Source: Minisyncoccota bacterium
GTDB lineage: Bacteria; Patescibacteriota; Minisyncoccia; Minisyncoccales; Minisyncoccaceae
Direction of reading: 5' to 3'
DNA: 28,860 nt
NCBI GenBank assembly: GCA_028703995.1
Contig: JAQVLU010000002.1
Coordinates: 1 to 28,860 of the forward strand
Position 1 is the stretch's first letter. Each line of letters opens with the position of its first letter. The notes below the pieces were generated by a model. The model was not told the origin of the DNA and did not search any database. It worked only from the letters and a program-made list of their open reading frames with translations. Positions 14,431-22,400 of this stretch are shown here, piece by piece. The position numbers and the translations under genes are program-made.

Positions 14431-15524
14431 TTAGTAAAAAAGTTTATTCTACCGCAATACTAGCAGGCTCTATAATAGGAGGAGGGCTTTTTGCACTACC
14501 ATATATTGCGAATCAATCAGGATTATTTATTATGGCTTTTTATCTTTTAATCTTAGGTTCTTTTGCTTTAGCAATTCACTTAATGATGGCTGAGATTGCT
14601 TTAAAGTCTCCTGACAACAAAAGACTCCCAGGTTTTGCAAAATTACACTTAGGAGAAAAAGGAGAAAAAGTCGCTCTCTTCTCAAACATCTTCGGAATTT
14701 TAGGAACCACTTTAGCTTATTTAATTTTAGGAGGAGAATTCTTATCTACTATAACTCAATTAGATGTAACGCTAGCTACTTTAATTTATTTTTTAGCAGG
14801 CGTTATTTTAATAATCTTTGGAATAAAAATTATTTCTAAAATAGAACTTTGGGGAGTTGTTTTGTTTTTTGTTTGTCTTTTTCTAATTTTCTTTAAAGCA
14901 ATTCCTTTTCTTGATTTTTCTAATTTAAACATTGCAACTAACTTAAATTATCTATTTTTACCTTATGGTCCAGTACTTTTTTCTTTTTGGGGAATTTCAA
15001 TGGTTCCAGAAGCAGAAGAACTTTTAGATAAAAAAAGGAAAAGTTTAAAAAAAATAGTTATCTCTTCTTTTTTGATTTGCGCCATTGTTTATTCTCTTTT
15101 TATTGGAATAGTTTTAGCTATTTGCGGAGGAGGAATTACTGAATCCTCACTAGATTGTCTTCGCGGAGTTTTAGGAGGTGAAGTTGGATTCATTGCGCTT
15201 GCTTTCGGTATTCTAACTACTTTCACTTCTTACATTACTGTGGGACTTACTCTTCAAAAAATACTTTGGTTTGATCTTAAATTAAACAAACACTTATCAA
15301 CAATAATAACGTGCGGAGTACCGATCACTCTTTTTCTTTTAGGAATTAACAGTTTCATTTCTGTTATCTCTTTTGTAGGAGCTCTTCTTTTTGGAATTGA
15401 TGGTATTTTAATTCTTTTAATTTATGCTAAAATAAAAAAGCAAAGACGTTTTCTTGTCTACCCATTAATCATTTTATTCATCTTAGGAGGTCTTTACGAG
15501 ATAATTAATTTTTTTAACATTTAA
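14427..15524 (+). CDS. Amino-acid permease (aromatic/HAAAP or APC-like)
   Basis: A 365-residue integral membrane protein with about 10-11 predicted helices. The N-terminal AGSIIGGGLFALPY matches the first-helix motif of the hydroxy/aromatic amino-acid permease family and related APC transporters; WGISMVPEAEELL is a second recognisable block. It likely imports an amino acid by proton or sodium symport, fitting an organism with limited biosynthesis, but the substrate cannot be read from sequence. It is coupled to the M50 gene by a 4-bp overlap and followed 2 bp later by the exchanger. Confidence 0.85.
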   Translation: MISKKVYSTAILAGSIIGGGLFALPYIANQSGLFIMAFYLLILGSFALAIHLMMAEIALKSPDNKRLPGFAKLHLGEKGEKVALFSNIFGILGTTLAYLILGGEFLSTITQLDVTLATLIYFLAGVILIIFGIKIISKIELWGVVLFFVCLFLIFFKAIPFLDFSNLNIATNLNYLFLPYGPVLFSFWGISMVPEAEELLDKKRKSLKKIVISSFLICAIVYSLFIGIVLAICGGGITESSLDCLRGVLGGEVGFIALAFGILTTFTSYITVGLTLQKILWFDLKLNKHLSTIITCGVPITLFLLGINSFISVISFVGALLFGIDGILILLIYAKIKKQRRFLVYPLIILFILGGLYEIINFFNI

Positions 15525-15526
15525 AT

Positions 15527-16507
15527 ATGTCATTTATTATACTTGTTGCAGTCTTTATTATTTCTTGTTTGATTATTTATTTTGCAGGGGAATGGGTTGT
15601 TGACGGAATCATGAATGTAGCCCGATATTTAGGTTGGAAAGAGTTTGTTCTATCTTTTTTAGTCATGGCTTTTTTCGGCTCTCTTCCAAATCTTTTTGTT
15701 GGAATTTCTTCCGCACTTCAAGGAATACCAGAACTTTCTTTAGGGGAAATAATTAGTGGAAACATCATTAATTTAACGATTGTTTTAGCCTTACCAATTC
15801 TCTTAATGGGTAAAGCCATAGAAATTAAAAGTGAGACCATAAAGATAACTTCGTTTTTTGTCTTAGGGGCTATCATTTTTCCAGTCATGCTTTTACTCGA
15901 TGGGGATCTTTCTAGGGTAGATGGACTGATGCTTATCTTTTACTACTTCTCATATATCTTTTGGCTTTTTTCAAAAAAAGAACGGTTTAAAAAACCTTTT
16001 GATGAAGAGCTTTGCAGAACAAACGAAGGGCTTTGTAATTCTTTTCTTGTCTTTTTAAAAGGACTTTCTAAGACTGTTTTAGGAATTGCTTTGATTATTA
16101 TTGCAGCACAAGGAATTGTTTGGTCTTCTCAAGGGCTTGCAGCAGGTTTAAACATGCCTTTAATACTAGTTGGTATTTTCATCGTTGGTTTTGGTAATGC
16201 CTTACCAGAAATATATTTTGCAATCAAATGTTCTGAAAAAGATAACACCTATATGATTTTAGGTAATTTAATGGGTTCTGTGGTTACAACAGCCACTCTT
16301 GTTTTAGGAATTGTAAGTTTTATCTCTCCAATTTCAATTGCTGGTTTTGAAAACTTTGCCTTAGCCAGAGCCTTTCTTTTAGTCGCTTGCTCTGCTTTCT
16401 TTATCTTTAGTAAAACTGACGGAAAAGTTTCAAAAAAAGAAGCTTTAGCTTTGGTCGTTATCTACGTTCTCTTTTTAATCGTAGAAACTTTAATCAGTAC
16501 TTTTTAG
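15527..16507 (+). CDS. CaCA-superfamily cation exchanger (YrbG/NCX-like) with altered first repeat
   Basis: A 326-residue membrane protein with about 10 helices and the two inverted alpha-repeats of Na+/Ca2+ exchangers. Repeat 2 is canonical: GNALPEIYFA (E228) and ILGNLMGS (N247). Repeat 1 reads FGSLPNLFVG, so the position of the ion-binding glutamate is N55, followed by EIISGNIINL (N79). In NCX_Mj both repeats supply a glutamate. Loss of one acid may alter ion choice or charge balance. It ends the M50-permease-exchanger group. Confidence 0.85.
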   Translation: MSFIILVAVFIISCLIIYFAGEWVVDGIMNVARYLGWKEFVLSFLVMAFFGSLPNLFVGISSALQGIPELSLGEIISGNIINLTIVLALPILLMGKAIEIKSETIKITSFFVLGAIIFPVMLLLDGDLSRVDGLMLIFYYFSYIFWLFSKKERFKKPFDEELCRTNEGLCNSFLVFLKGLSKTVLGIALIIIAAQGIVWSSQGLAAGLNMPLILVGIFIVGFGNALPEIYFAIKCSEKDNTYMILGNLMGSVVTTATLVLGIVSFISPISIAGFENFALARAFLLVACSAFFIFSKTDGKVSKKEALALVVIYVLFLIVETLISTF

Positions 16508-16509
16508 CC

Positions 16510-16538
16510 TTGTATTTTAATGTAATAAATGGTACTTT
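16510..16538 (+). promoter_or_regulatory. Possible promoter of the 30-residue peptide gene
   Basis: TTGTAT (16510-16515), a 17-bp spacer and an extended -10-like TGgTACTTT (hexamer 16533-16538). The predicted start is near 16545, 22 nt before the ATG at 16567. The -10 is a weak match. Confidence 0.3.
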
Positions 16539-16566
16539 AAAGATGTAAGAATAAAGTAAAAAGCGT

Positions 16567-16659
16567 ATGAGTACATTTTGGTTAATAATCTTAATAATCG
16601 TTATTTTAACAGTAATGTTTTGGCTAATTTTAAGTCAAAACAAGGAGGACGAAAAATAA
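16567..16659 (+). CDS. Putative 30-residue membrane peptide
   Basis: A short open frame encodes MSTFWLIILIIVILTVMFWL and then ILSQNKEDEK: one hydrophobic helix flanked by tryptophans, then a short charged cytoplasm-like tail. It occupies most of the gap between the exchanger and valS, has a possible promoter upstream and a hairpin terminator just after its stop, so it could be an independent transcript. No family is recognised. Chance cannot be excluded for so short a frame in AT-rich DNA, but an uninterrupted amphipathic-free membrane helix bounded by regulatory signals favours a real small protein. Confidence 0.5.
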   Translation: MSTFWLIILIIVILTVMFWLILSQNKEDEK

Positions 16660-16664
16660 TTGAT

Positions 16665-16690
16665 AAAGGCCCCCTTAAGGGTCTTTTATA
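16665..16690 (+). terminator. Terminator before valS
   Basis: CCC-TTAA-GGG (16672-16681) with an outer AAAGG/TCTTT stem (16665-16669 / 16682-16686) and a 2-nt CC bulge, followed by a T-rich stretch. It separates the small peptide gene from valS. The valS -10 lies about 20 bp further on. Confidence 0.6.
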
Positions 16691-16705
16691 TTTTCTAATT
16701 TTGTA

Positions 16706-16711
16706 TATAAT
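16706..16711 (+). promoter_or_regulatory. valS -10 element, leaderless geometry
   Basis: A perfect TATAAT (16706-16711) ends 6 nt before the ATG at 16718. The best -35 is weak (TTTTAT at 16684-16689, 16-bp spacer) and merges with the preceding terminator's T-tract. A TG lies 2 nt before the hexamer. Confidence 0.5.
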
Positions 16712-16717
16712 AAATCT

Positions 16718-19018
16718 ATGGAAAACTCAGAAAAAAAATGGCAAAAATATTGGGAAGAAAATCATGTCTATAAATATGATGAGGCTTCTAATGAAGAAAT
16801 TTATTCTGTAGATACTCCGCCACCAACAATGAGTGGAAAAATGCACATTGGGCACGCTTCTTCATATACTCACGAGGATGTTATCGTTCGTTTTGAAAGA
16901 ATGAAAGGTAAAAACATTATTTTTCCTTTCGGAACTGATAATAATGGGCTCGCGACAGAAAGATTCATTGAAAAAGAAAAAGGTGTTTCTTCTCAAAGAA
17001 TGGAAAGAACGGCTTTTATTGATTTATGCAATAGAACCTTAGCAGAAACTAGACCTGCTTTTATCCAAAGCTGGAAAGATATAGGAATGTCCGCTGATTT
17101 TGATTTAAATTATTCAACAATTGATAAAGAAAGCCAAAAGGTGTCACAAAAATATTTTCTAGATCTTTTAAAAAAGGGTTTAGCTTACAAAAAAGAAGCT
17201 CCTATTTTATGGTGTCCTCTTTGCGGAACAGCTGTTGCTCAAGCTGAGCTTGAAGATAAAAACATTCCTTCAACTTTTTACGATATTGATTTTGATTTAA
17301 AAGATGGTGGAAAGATTACTATTGCAACAACAAGACCAGAGCTTTTATCTTCTTGCAGTGCTATTTTTGTTAATAATGAAGATGAAAGATATAAACACCT
17401 TATCTCTAAAAAAGTTATCACTCCAATTTTTAATGACGAGGTTACAATTATCGCTGATGAAAAAGTAGATAAAGAAAAAGGAACAGGAATTGTTATGTGC
17501 TGTACTTTTGGAGACACAACAGATATTGAATGGTATTTGGGGCATAACTTAGAATTAAAAACATCAATTGATAAATTTGGAAAAATGACAGCGCTTGCTG
17601 GAGAATTTTCTGGTTTGAAAATAAAGGAGGCGCGAGAAAAAATTGTCCAAAAGTTAAAAGAAGAAAATAGAATAACTAAAGAAACTTCTATTGAACATTT
17701 AGTTAATGTACATGAAAGATGCGGAACAGAAATTGAAATATTATCTACAAGTCAATGGTTTATTAAAATCCTTGAAAATAAAGAAAAGTTTATTGAAAGG
17801 GGAAGAGAAATTAATTGGACTCCGAAACACGCCATACACAGATACGAAAACTGGATTAATAATTTAAAATGGGATTGGTGTATTTCAAGACAAAGGTTTT
17901 TTGGAATTCCTTTCCCTGTTTGGTATTGTGAAAAGTGTGGTCAGATAATGACTCCTGACGAAAAAGATCTTCCAATCGATCCTATTTCTTCTAAGCCAAA
18001 AAATAAATGTTCTTGCGGAAGCGATTCATTTATTCCTGAAAAAGATGTTATGGATACTTGGGCTACAAGCTCTTTGACTCCTCAAATTTTAGAAAACCTT
18101 ATTCATAAAAAGATAACTCCATTGAATGTAAGAGCTCAAGCTCATGATATTATTTCTACTTGGCTCTTCTATACTGTTGTTAGAGGAGAATATATTAATA
18201 ATTCTATTCCATGGAAAGAAGCTTTAATCTCTGGTTTTGTTTTAGATCCAAAGGGAGAAAAAATGAGCAAATCAAAAGGAAATATCGTTGAACCAAAAGA
18301 TGTAATTGAAAAGTATGGCGCTGATTGTTTAAGATACTGGGCAACTAACACTGGCTGGGGGAAAGATATTAAATATGATGAAAATGAACTTAAAAACGGG
18401 AAAAAGTTAATCACAAAAATTACCAATGCTTGTAATTTTGCTTCTTCAAATTTAAAAAAGGAAGCCCCTCAAGAACTATATATTTTAGACAAATACTTTT
18501 TTATTAAATTAAATAAAGTAATTAAAGAAGTTAACGACCTATATACTAAAAGAGAAATTTCTCAAGCAAAAACAATAATTGAAAAATTCTTCTGGGGTAA
18601 TTTCTGTGATAACTATTTAGAACTATCTAAATCAAGAATTTATGGAGAAGATGGGGAAGATAAAGATTCTGCTAAATATACTTTGTACAAATCAATTTTA
18701 TCTATAATCAAAATGTTCGCTCCAATAATCCCTTTTACTACTGAAGAAATATATCAAAACTACTTCTTTGAAAAAGAAGGTGTTAAAAGTATTCATTTAA
18801 CTAAGTTTCCTGAGTTTAATGAAAAATTAATAGACGAAGATATTGAAAGAAAAGGAGATTTAATGATAAAATATTTAGAAGAAATTAGAAAAATGAAATC
18901 CGAAAAAGGGCTTTCTCAAAAAACAGAAATTGAAAGTTTTAAAATAACGGAAGATTTAGGTGCGTTTGAAAAAGATTTAAAAGCAACAGGAAATATTAAA
19001 AGCATTGTTAAAGAATAA
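16718..19018 (+). CDS. valS: Valine--tRNA ligase, compact form
   Basis: A 766-residue class I synthetase. The HIGH motif is in GKMHIGHAS and KMSKS in GEKMSKSKGN. The TPPPTMSG start, the PFGTDNNGLATE block and the CP1 editing-domain sequence ATTRPELL identify ValRS. Two zinc-binding knuckles are visible (WCPLC; CEKCG with CSCGS). It is shorter than the roughly 950-residue E. coli enzyme and lacks the C-terminal coiled coil; the block after HIGH resembles archaeal-type ValRS. I choose ATG 16718 because it directly follows TATAAT-N6 and homology starts there. aspS begins 4 bp after the stop. Confidence 0.95.
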   Translation: MENSEKKWQKYWEENHVYKYDEASNEEIYSVDTPPPTMSGKMHIGHASSYTHEDVIVRFERMKGKNIIFPFGTDNNGLATERFIEKEKGVSSQRMERTAFIDLCNRTLAETRPAFIQSWKDIGMSADFDLNYSTIDKESQKVSQKYFLDLLKKGLAYKKEAPILWCPLCGTAVAQAELEDKNIPSTFYDIDFDLKDGGKITIATTRPELLSSCSAIFVNNEDERYKHLISKKVITPIFNDEVTIIADEKVDKEKGTGIVMCCTFGDTTDIEWYLGHNLELKTSIDKFGKMTALAGEFSGLKIKEAREKIVQKLKEENRITKETSIEHLVNVHERCGTEIEILSTSQWFIKILENKEKFIERGREINWTPKHAIHRYENWINNLKWDWCISRQRFFGIPFPVWYCEKCGQIMTPDEKDLPIDPISSKPKNKCSCGSDSFIPEKDVMDTWATSSLTPQILENLIHKKITPLNVRAQAHDIISTWLFYTVVRGEYINNSIPWKEALISGFVLDPKGEKMSKSKGNIVEPKDVIEKYGADCLRYWATNTGWGKDIKYDENELKNGKKLITKITNACNFASSNLKKEAPQELYILDKYFFIKLNKVIKEVNDLYTKREISQAKTIIEKFFWGNFCDNYLELSKSRIYGEDGEDKDSAKYTLYKSILSIIKMFAPIIPFTTEEIYQNYFFEKEGVKSIHLTKFPEFNEKLIDEDIERKGDLMIKYLEEIRKMKSEKGLSQKTEIESFKITEDLGAFEKDLKATGNIKSIVKE

Positions 19019-19022
19019 TTTT

Positions 19023-20420
19023 ATGAAAAGGGTATTAAACATTGAAACAACTAACAAAGTAAACGAAGAGGTTCTTTTGAAAGGATGGGTCTCTTCAATA
19101 AGAGAACATGGAAATATTATCTTTATTGATTTAAGAGATTTTTCTGGTTTGAGCCAAATTGTTTTCACTAAAAAAATGGGAGAAAGTTACGAAATTGTTA
19201 AAAATGAAATTAAGACAGAATATATTCTTGAAGTTTTAGGTGAAGTTAAGGAAAGACCAGAGAATATGATTAACCCCGAATTAGCTACGGGAAAAGTTGA
19301 AATAAAGGCAAAGGAAGTTAAAATACTTTCAAGGGCAAAAACAATGCCTTTTCCTATTGATACTGATGGGTATGAAATAAATGAAAAATATAGATTAGAA
19401 TATAGATACATCGACCTCAGAAGAGATCGTTTAAAAAACAATCTTAAAAAAAGATCTGACACTATTAATTTAATGAGAGAAATCTTAAGAAAAAAAGATT
19501 TTGTAGAAATTGAAACTCCGATACTTTCAAAATCAACAGTTGAAGGAGCAAGAGAATTTTTAGTCCCTTCAAGGAACTTTAAAGGTAGTTTTTATGGACT
19601 TGCTCAAAGTCCTCAACAATACAAACAACTGTTAATTAGTTCTGGTTTTGAAAGATATTTCCAAATAGCAAGATGTTTAAGAGATGAAGATCCAAGAGGA
19701 GATAGACAAGCTGAGTTCACTCAACTTGATATTGAAATGGCTTTCCCGGAAGGAAAAGAAGAGATTATGAATTTAATGGAAGAAATATATATTGACGTTA
19801 CTCAAAAAATATTTCCCGAAAAACACATTCAGCAAATTCCTTTTCCAAGAATGACTTATAAAGAAGCCATGGAAAAATATGGTTCCGATAAACCTGATAT
19901 GAGAAAAGATAAAACTGATAAAAACGAACTTGCTTTTTATTTTATTACTGACTTTCCTATGTTTGAATGGAAAGAAGAATACAAAAGATGGGGAGCTTGC
20001 CATCATCCTTTTACCTTACCTCAAGAAACAGATATTGAAAAAATTAAAAAAGACCCAGCAAGTATTCTTGCCCACCAATTTGACTTAGTTTTGAATGGGT
20101 TTGAAATTGCTGGAGGTTCCCTAAGGGCTCACGATATTGATATTTTAAAGACTTCTTTTGCTGTTATGGGACACGAAGAAAAAGATGTTCGCGTTCAATT
20201 TAAACATTATTTCGATGCTTTTGAATATGGTATTCCGCCACACGGAGGAATCGCTTCTGGTCTTGATAGATTCTTTGCAGTCGCTCTAGAGGAAGAATCT
20301 ATAAGGGAAGTAATCGCTTTTCCTAAAACAGGAGATAATAAAGACTTAATGATGGGATCACCTTCACCTGTTTCTAAAAAACAATTAAAAGAACTTGGGA
20401 TAAAAATAGAAGATGAATAA
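19023..20420 (+). CDS. aspS: Aspartate--tRNA ligase lacking the GAD domain
   Basis: A 465-residue class II synthetase of bacterial type: OB-fold anticodon domain (about 1-105), then motif 2 in RCLRDEDPRGDRQAEF (217-232) and motif 3 in GIASGLDRF. Bacterial AspRS normally has about 590 residues with a GAD domain inserted after YGSDKPD; here YGSDKPD (286-292) runs almost directly into LAFYFITDFPMFEW (303 onward), so the insert is missing. H29 in REHG matches the histidine linked to relaxed tRNA recognition (Asp and Asn) in Pseudomonas-type enzymes, a weak hint of a non-discriminating enzyme. An ATG at 19005 overlaps valS; 19023 fits homology. It overlaps dacA by 8 bp. Confidence 0.93.
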   Translation: MKRVLNIETTNKVNEEVLLKGWVSSIREHGNIIFIDLRDFSGLSQIVFTKKMGESYEIVKNEIKTEYILEVLGEVKERPENMINPELATGKVEIKAKEVKILSRAKTMPFPIDTDGYEINEKYRLEYRYIDLRRDRLKNNLKKRSDTINLMREILRKKDFVEIETPILSKSTVEGAREFLVPSRNFKGSFYGLAQSPQQYKQLLISSGFERYFQIARCLRDEDPRGDRQAEFTQLDIEMAFPEGKEEIMNLMEEIYIDVTQKIFPEKHIQQIPFPRMTYKEAMEKYGSDKPDMRKDKTDKNELAFYFITDFPMFEWKEEYKRWGACHHPFTLPQETDIEKIKKDPASILAHQFDLVLNGFEIAGGSLRAHDIDILKTSFAVMGHEEKDVRVQFKHYFDAFEYGIPPHGGIASGLDRFFAVALEEESIREVIAFPKTGDNKDLMMGSPSPVSKKQLKELGIKIEDE

Positions 20421-21315
20421 AAATCTTGTTTTATTTATAATCTTAATTTTAATAGTAATTATAGGTTGTTTTGTTGCTCTTAAAAACTCAACTACTAATG
20501 CAAAAGGAAATGTTGTTTCTTTTTTAGAAGATGAAAGAATCTTCAAACCTTATCTGAAGAATGATTATGACTTAAAGTTAGAAGCGAATATTGCTTCCTC
20601 TGTTTTGTTAACTAATGACAATAAAGTAATTTTATACGAAAACAATTTAGAAGAAAAAACAGCTATTGCCTCAATCACAAAGTTAATGAGTGCAGTTATT
20701 GTTATTGATAATTATCCTAAAAATTCTAAAATACTTATTGATGAAAAAATGCTTTCTGCTTGGGGAACTTCAGGAAGTTTAAAGTTAGGGGAACACATTA
20801 CTATTGAAAATCTTTTATATATAATGCTTATCGAATCAAGCAATGATGCCGCTGAATGCTTAGCTTCAAAACTAAATAGAGAAAATTTCATTATCTTAAT
20901 GAATGAAAAAGCTAAAAAATTAAAAATGAAAAAAACGCATTTTGTAAACCCTAGCGGACTAGATGAAGATAATGGAAGTTACAATACTTCTTCTGCTAAA
21001 GATTTAACAATCCTTGTTGCTGACATTATTAAAAACTATCCACTTATTCCTGAAATATTGGCAAACAAAGAATACACAGTTGTCAGCGAAGAAGGAGTAA
21101 ATCACAAAATAACTACCACTAACTCGCTTTTAAAAGAAATGCCTAATGGCACTTGGGGTAAGACAGGCTATACAGAAATAGCTAACGGGTGTTTAGTTCT
21201 AATGACAAAAAATAATTTGAATGATATAATTATAAATATTATAATAAACTCAAATGATAGATTTGGAGAAATGAAAAATCTAACCAACTGGGTAAATAAT
21301 TCTTTTACTTTTTAA
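20413..21315 (+). CDS. dacA: Serine-type D-alanyl-D-alanine carboxypeptidase (PBP5/DacA-like)
   Basis: This 300-residue penicillin-binding protein has an N-terminal membrane anchor (about 4-24) and the three active-site motifs: SITK (S87, K90), SSN (142-144) and KTG (250-252). It would trim the terminal D-Ala of pentapeptides outside the membrane and so limit cross-linking. It lacks the C-terminal beta domain and amphipathic anchor of E. coli PBP5, so the N-terminal helix must anchor it. It overlaps aspS by 8 bp and precedes mraY by 2 bp, placing it in the wall cluster. Confidence 0.93.
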   Translation: MNKNLVLFIILILIVIIGCFVALKNSTTNAKGNVVSFLEDERIFKPYLKNDYDLKLEANIASSVLLTNDNKVILYENNLEEKTAIASITKLMSAVIVIDNYPKNSKILIDEKMLSAWGTSGSLKLGEHITIENLLYIMLIESSNDAAECLASKLNRENFIILMNEKAKKLKMKKTHFVNPSGLDEDNGSYNTSSAKDLTILVADIIKNYPLIPEILANKEYTVVSEEGVNHKITTTNSLLKEMPNGTWGKTGYTEIANGCLVLMTKNNLNDIIINIIINSNDRFGEMKNLTNWVNNSFTF

Positions 21316-21317
21316 AC

Positions 21318-22400
21318 ATGACAATTGAAATTTATAATGCTATTAGGCTTCTCGGATTAACAACTTTAGGATCATTAATCGCGATTATCTTTGCTCAATT
21401 TTTAATTCCTTATTTAAATACAAAACAATTTTGGAAGAAAAAAGTACGCGCTTTAACTATTGATGGGAAAGAGGCTGAAATTTTTGCAAAGTTTCATAAA
21501 GAAAAAGAAACAAACACTCCAAGAGGAGGAGGAATTATTATTTGGGGAACAGTTTTTATTATCGCTATTTCCTTTACTTTACTTTCTAAGATAACTGATA
21601 TTTGGTGGCTTGAGAACTTAAGTTTTATTACCAGAAACGAAACTTGGCTTCCTTTTTTTACCATTATAACTGCTTCTATCATCGGCTTAGCTGACGACAT
21701 GGCTGTTGTTTGGGGAAAAGGAAAATATATTGGAGGCGGTTTAACCTTCTCTTTGAGAATGCTTCTAATTTCTGCTATTGGACTTGTCGGAGGTCTTTGG
21801 TTTTATTTAAAATTAGGTTGGACAACTATCCACATTCCACTACTTCTAAACTTCCCTCAAGGAATAGATTTTGATTTAGGATTTTTCTTTGTTATTCTTT
21901 TTATTATTGTTTGCTTAGCTTCATGGGCAGGAGGAGTTGTTGATGGCATTGATGGACTTGCAGGAGGAGTCTTTGCTTCTATATTTTCCGCTTTTGCTAT
22001 AATTTCTTTCGCTCAAGGACAATACGATTTAGCTATCTTTTGCTCTATTATAACGGGAACATTATTTAGCTTTTTATGGTTTAATATTCCTCCAGCAAAA
22101 TTCTATATGGGAGAAACGGGAATAATGGGATTATCTATGACTATGGCTGTGGTTGCTTTTTTAACCGATTCTATTTTTGTTCTACCGATTATTGCGGGAA
22201 TCTTAGTTATTGAAGCAGGATCAGTTATTCTTCAACTCCTATCAAAAAAATTCAGACAAAAAAAGATTTGGCAATCAACACCAATACATCATCATCTAGA
22301 AGCTATGAATTGGTCTCAACCTCAGATTACAATGCGTCTTTGGCTTTTAAGTATTATTTTTGCATTAACAGGAGTAGCAATTAAACTATTATGGACTTAA
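21318..22400 (+). CDS. mraY: Phospho-N-acetylmuramoyl-pentapeptide-transferase with Asp-to-Glu change
   Basis: A 360-residue polytopic enzyme (about 10 helices) that transfers phospho-MurNAc-pentapeptide to undecaprenyl phosphate, making lipid I. The DD pair (D126, D127) is in GLADDMAV, VVDGIDGLAGG spans 207-217 and the HHH motif is at 324-326. The usual FMGDTGS, whose Asp binds Mg2+ in Aquifex MraY, reads YMGETGI here (E266). All other motifs are intact, so activity is likely, but the metal site has a longer acid. A related WecA-type transferase is less likely given HHH and the neighbours. It overlaps murL by 10 bp. Confidence 0.92.
   Translation: MTIEIYNAIRLLGLTTLGSLIAIIFAQFLIPYLNTKQFWKKKVRALTIDGKEAEIFAKFHKEKETNTPRGGGIIIWGTVFIIAISFTLLSKITDIWWLENLSFITRNETWLPFFTIITASIIGLADDMAVVWGKGKYIGGGLTFSLRMLLISAIGLVGGLWFYLKLGWTTIHIPLLLNFPQGIDFDLGFFFVILFIIVCLASWAGGVVDGIDGLAGGVFASIFSAFAIISFAQGQYDLAIFCSIITGTLFSFLWFNIPPAKFYMGETGIMGLSMTMAVVAFLTDSIFVLPIIAGILVIEAGSVILQLLSKKFRQKKIWQSTPIHHHLEAMNWSQPQITMRLWLLSIIFALTGVAIKLLWT

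Noticed and set aside
16642..16648. AAGGAGG as a ribosome binding site
   Set aside because: No start codon follows at a usable distance; it encodes Lys-Glu-Asp in the 30-residue peptide.
16578..16811. Plus-strand open frame of 77 codons crossing the terminator and the valS start
   Set aside because: It runs through the hairpin terminator and overlaps valS in another frame; its translation is low-complexity. The 30-residue frame at 16567-16659 is a better reading of this stretch.
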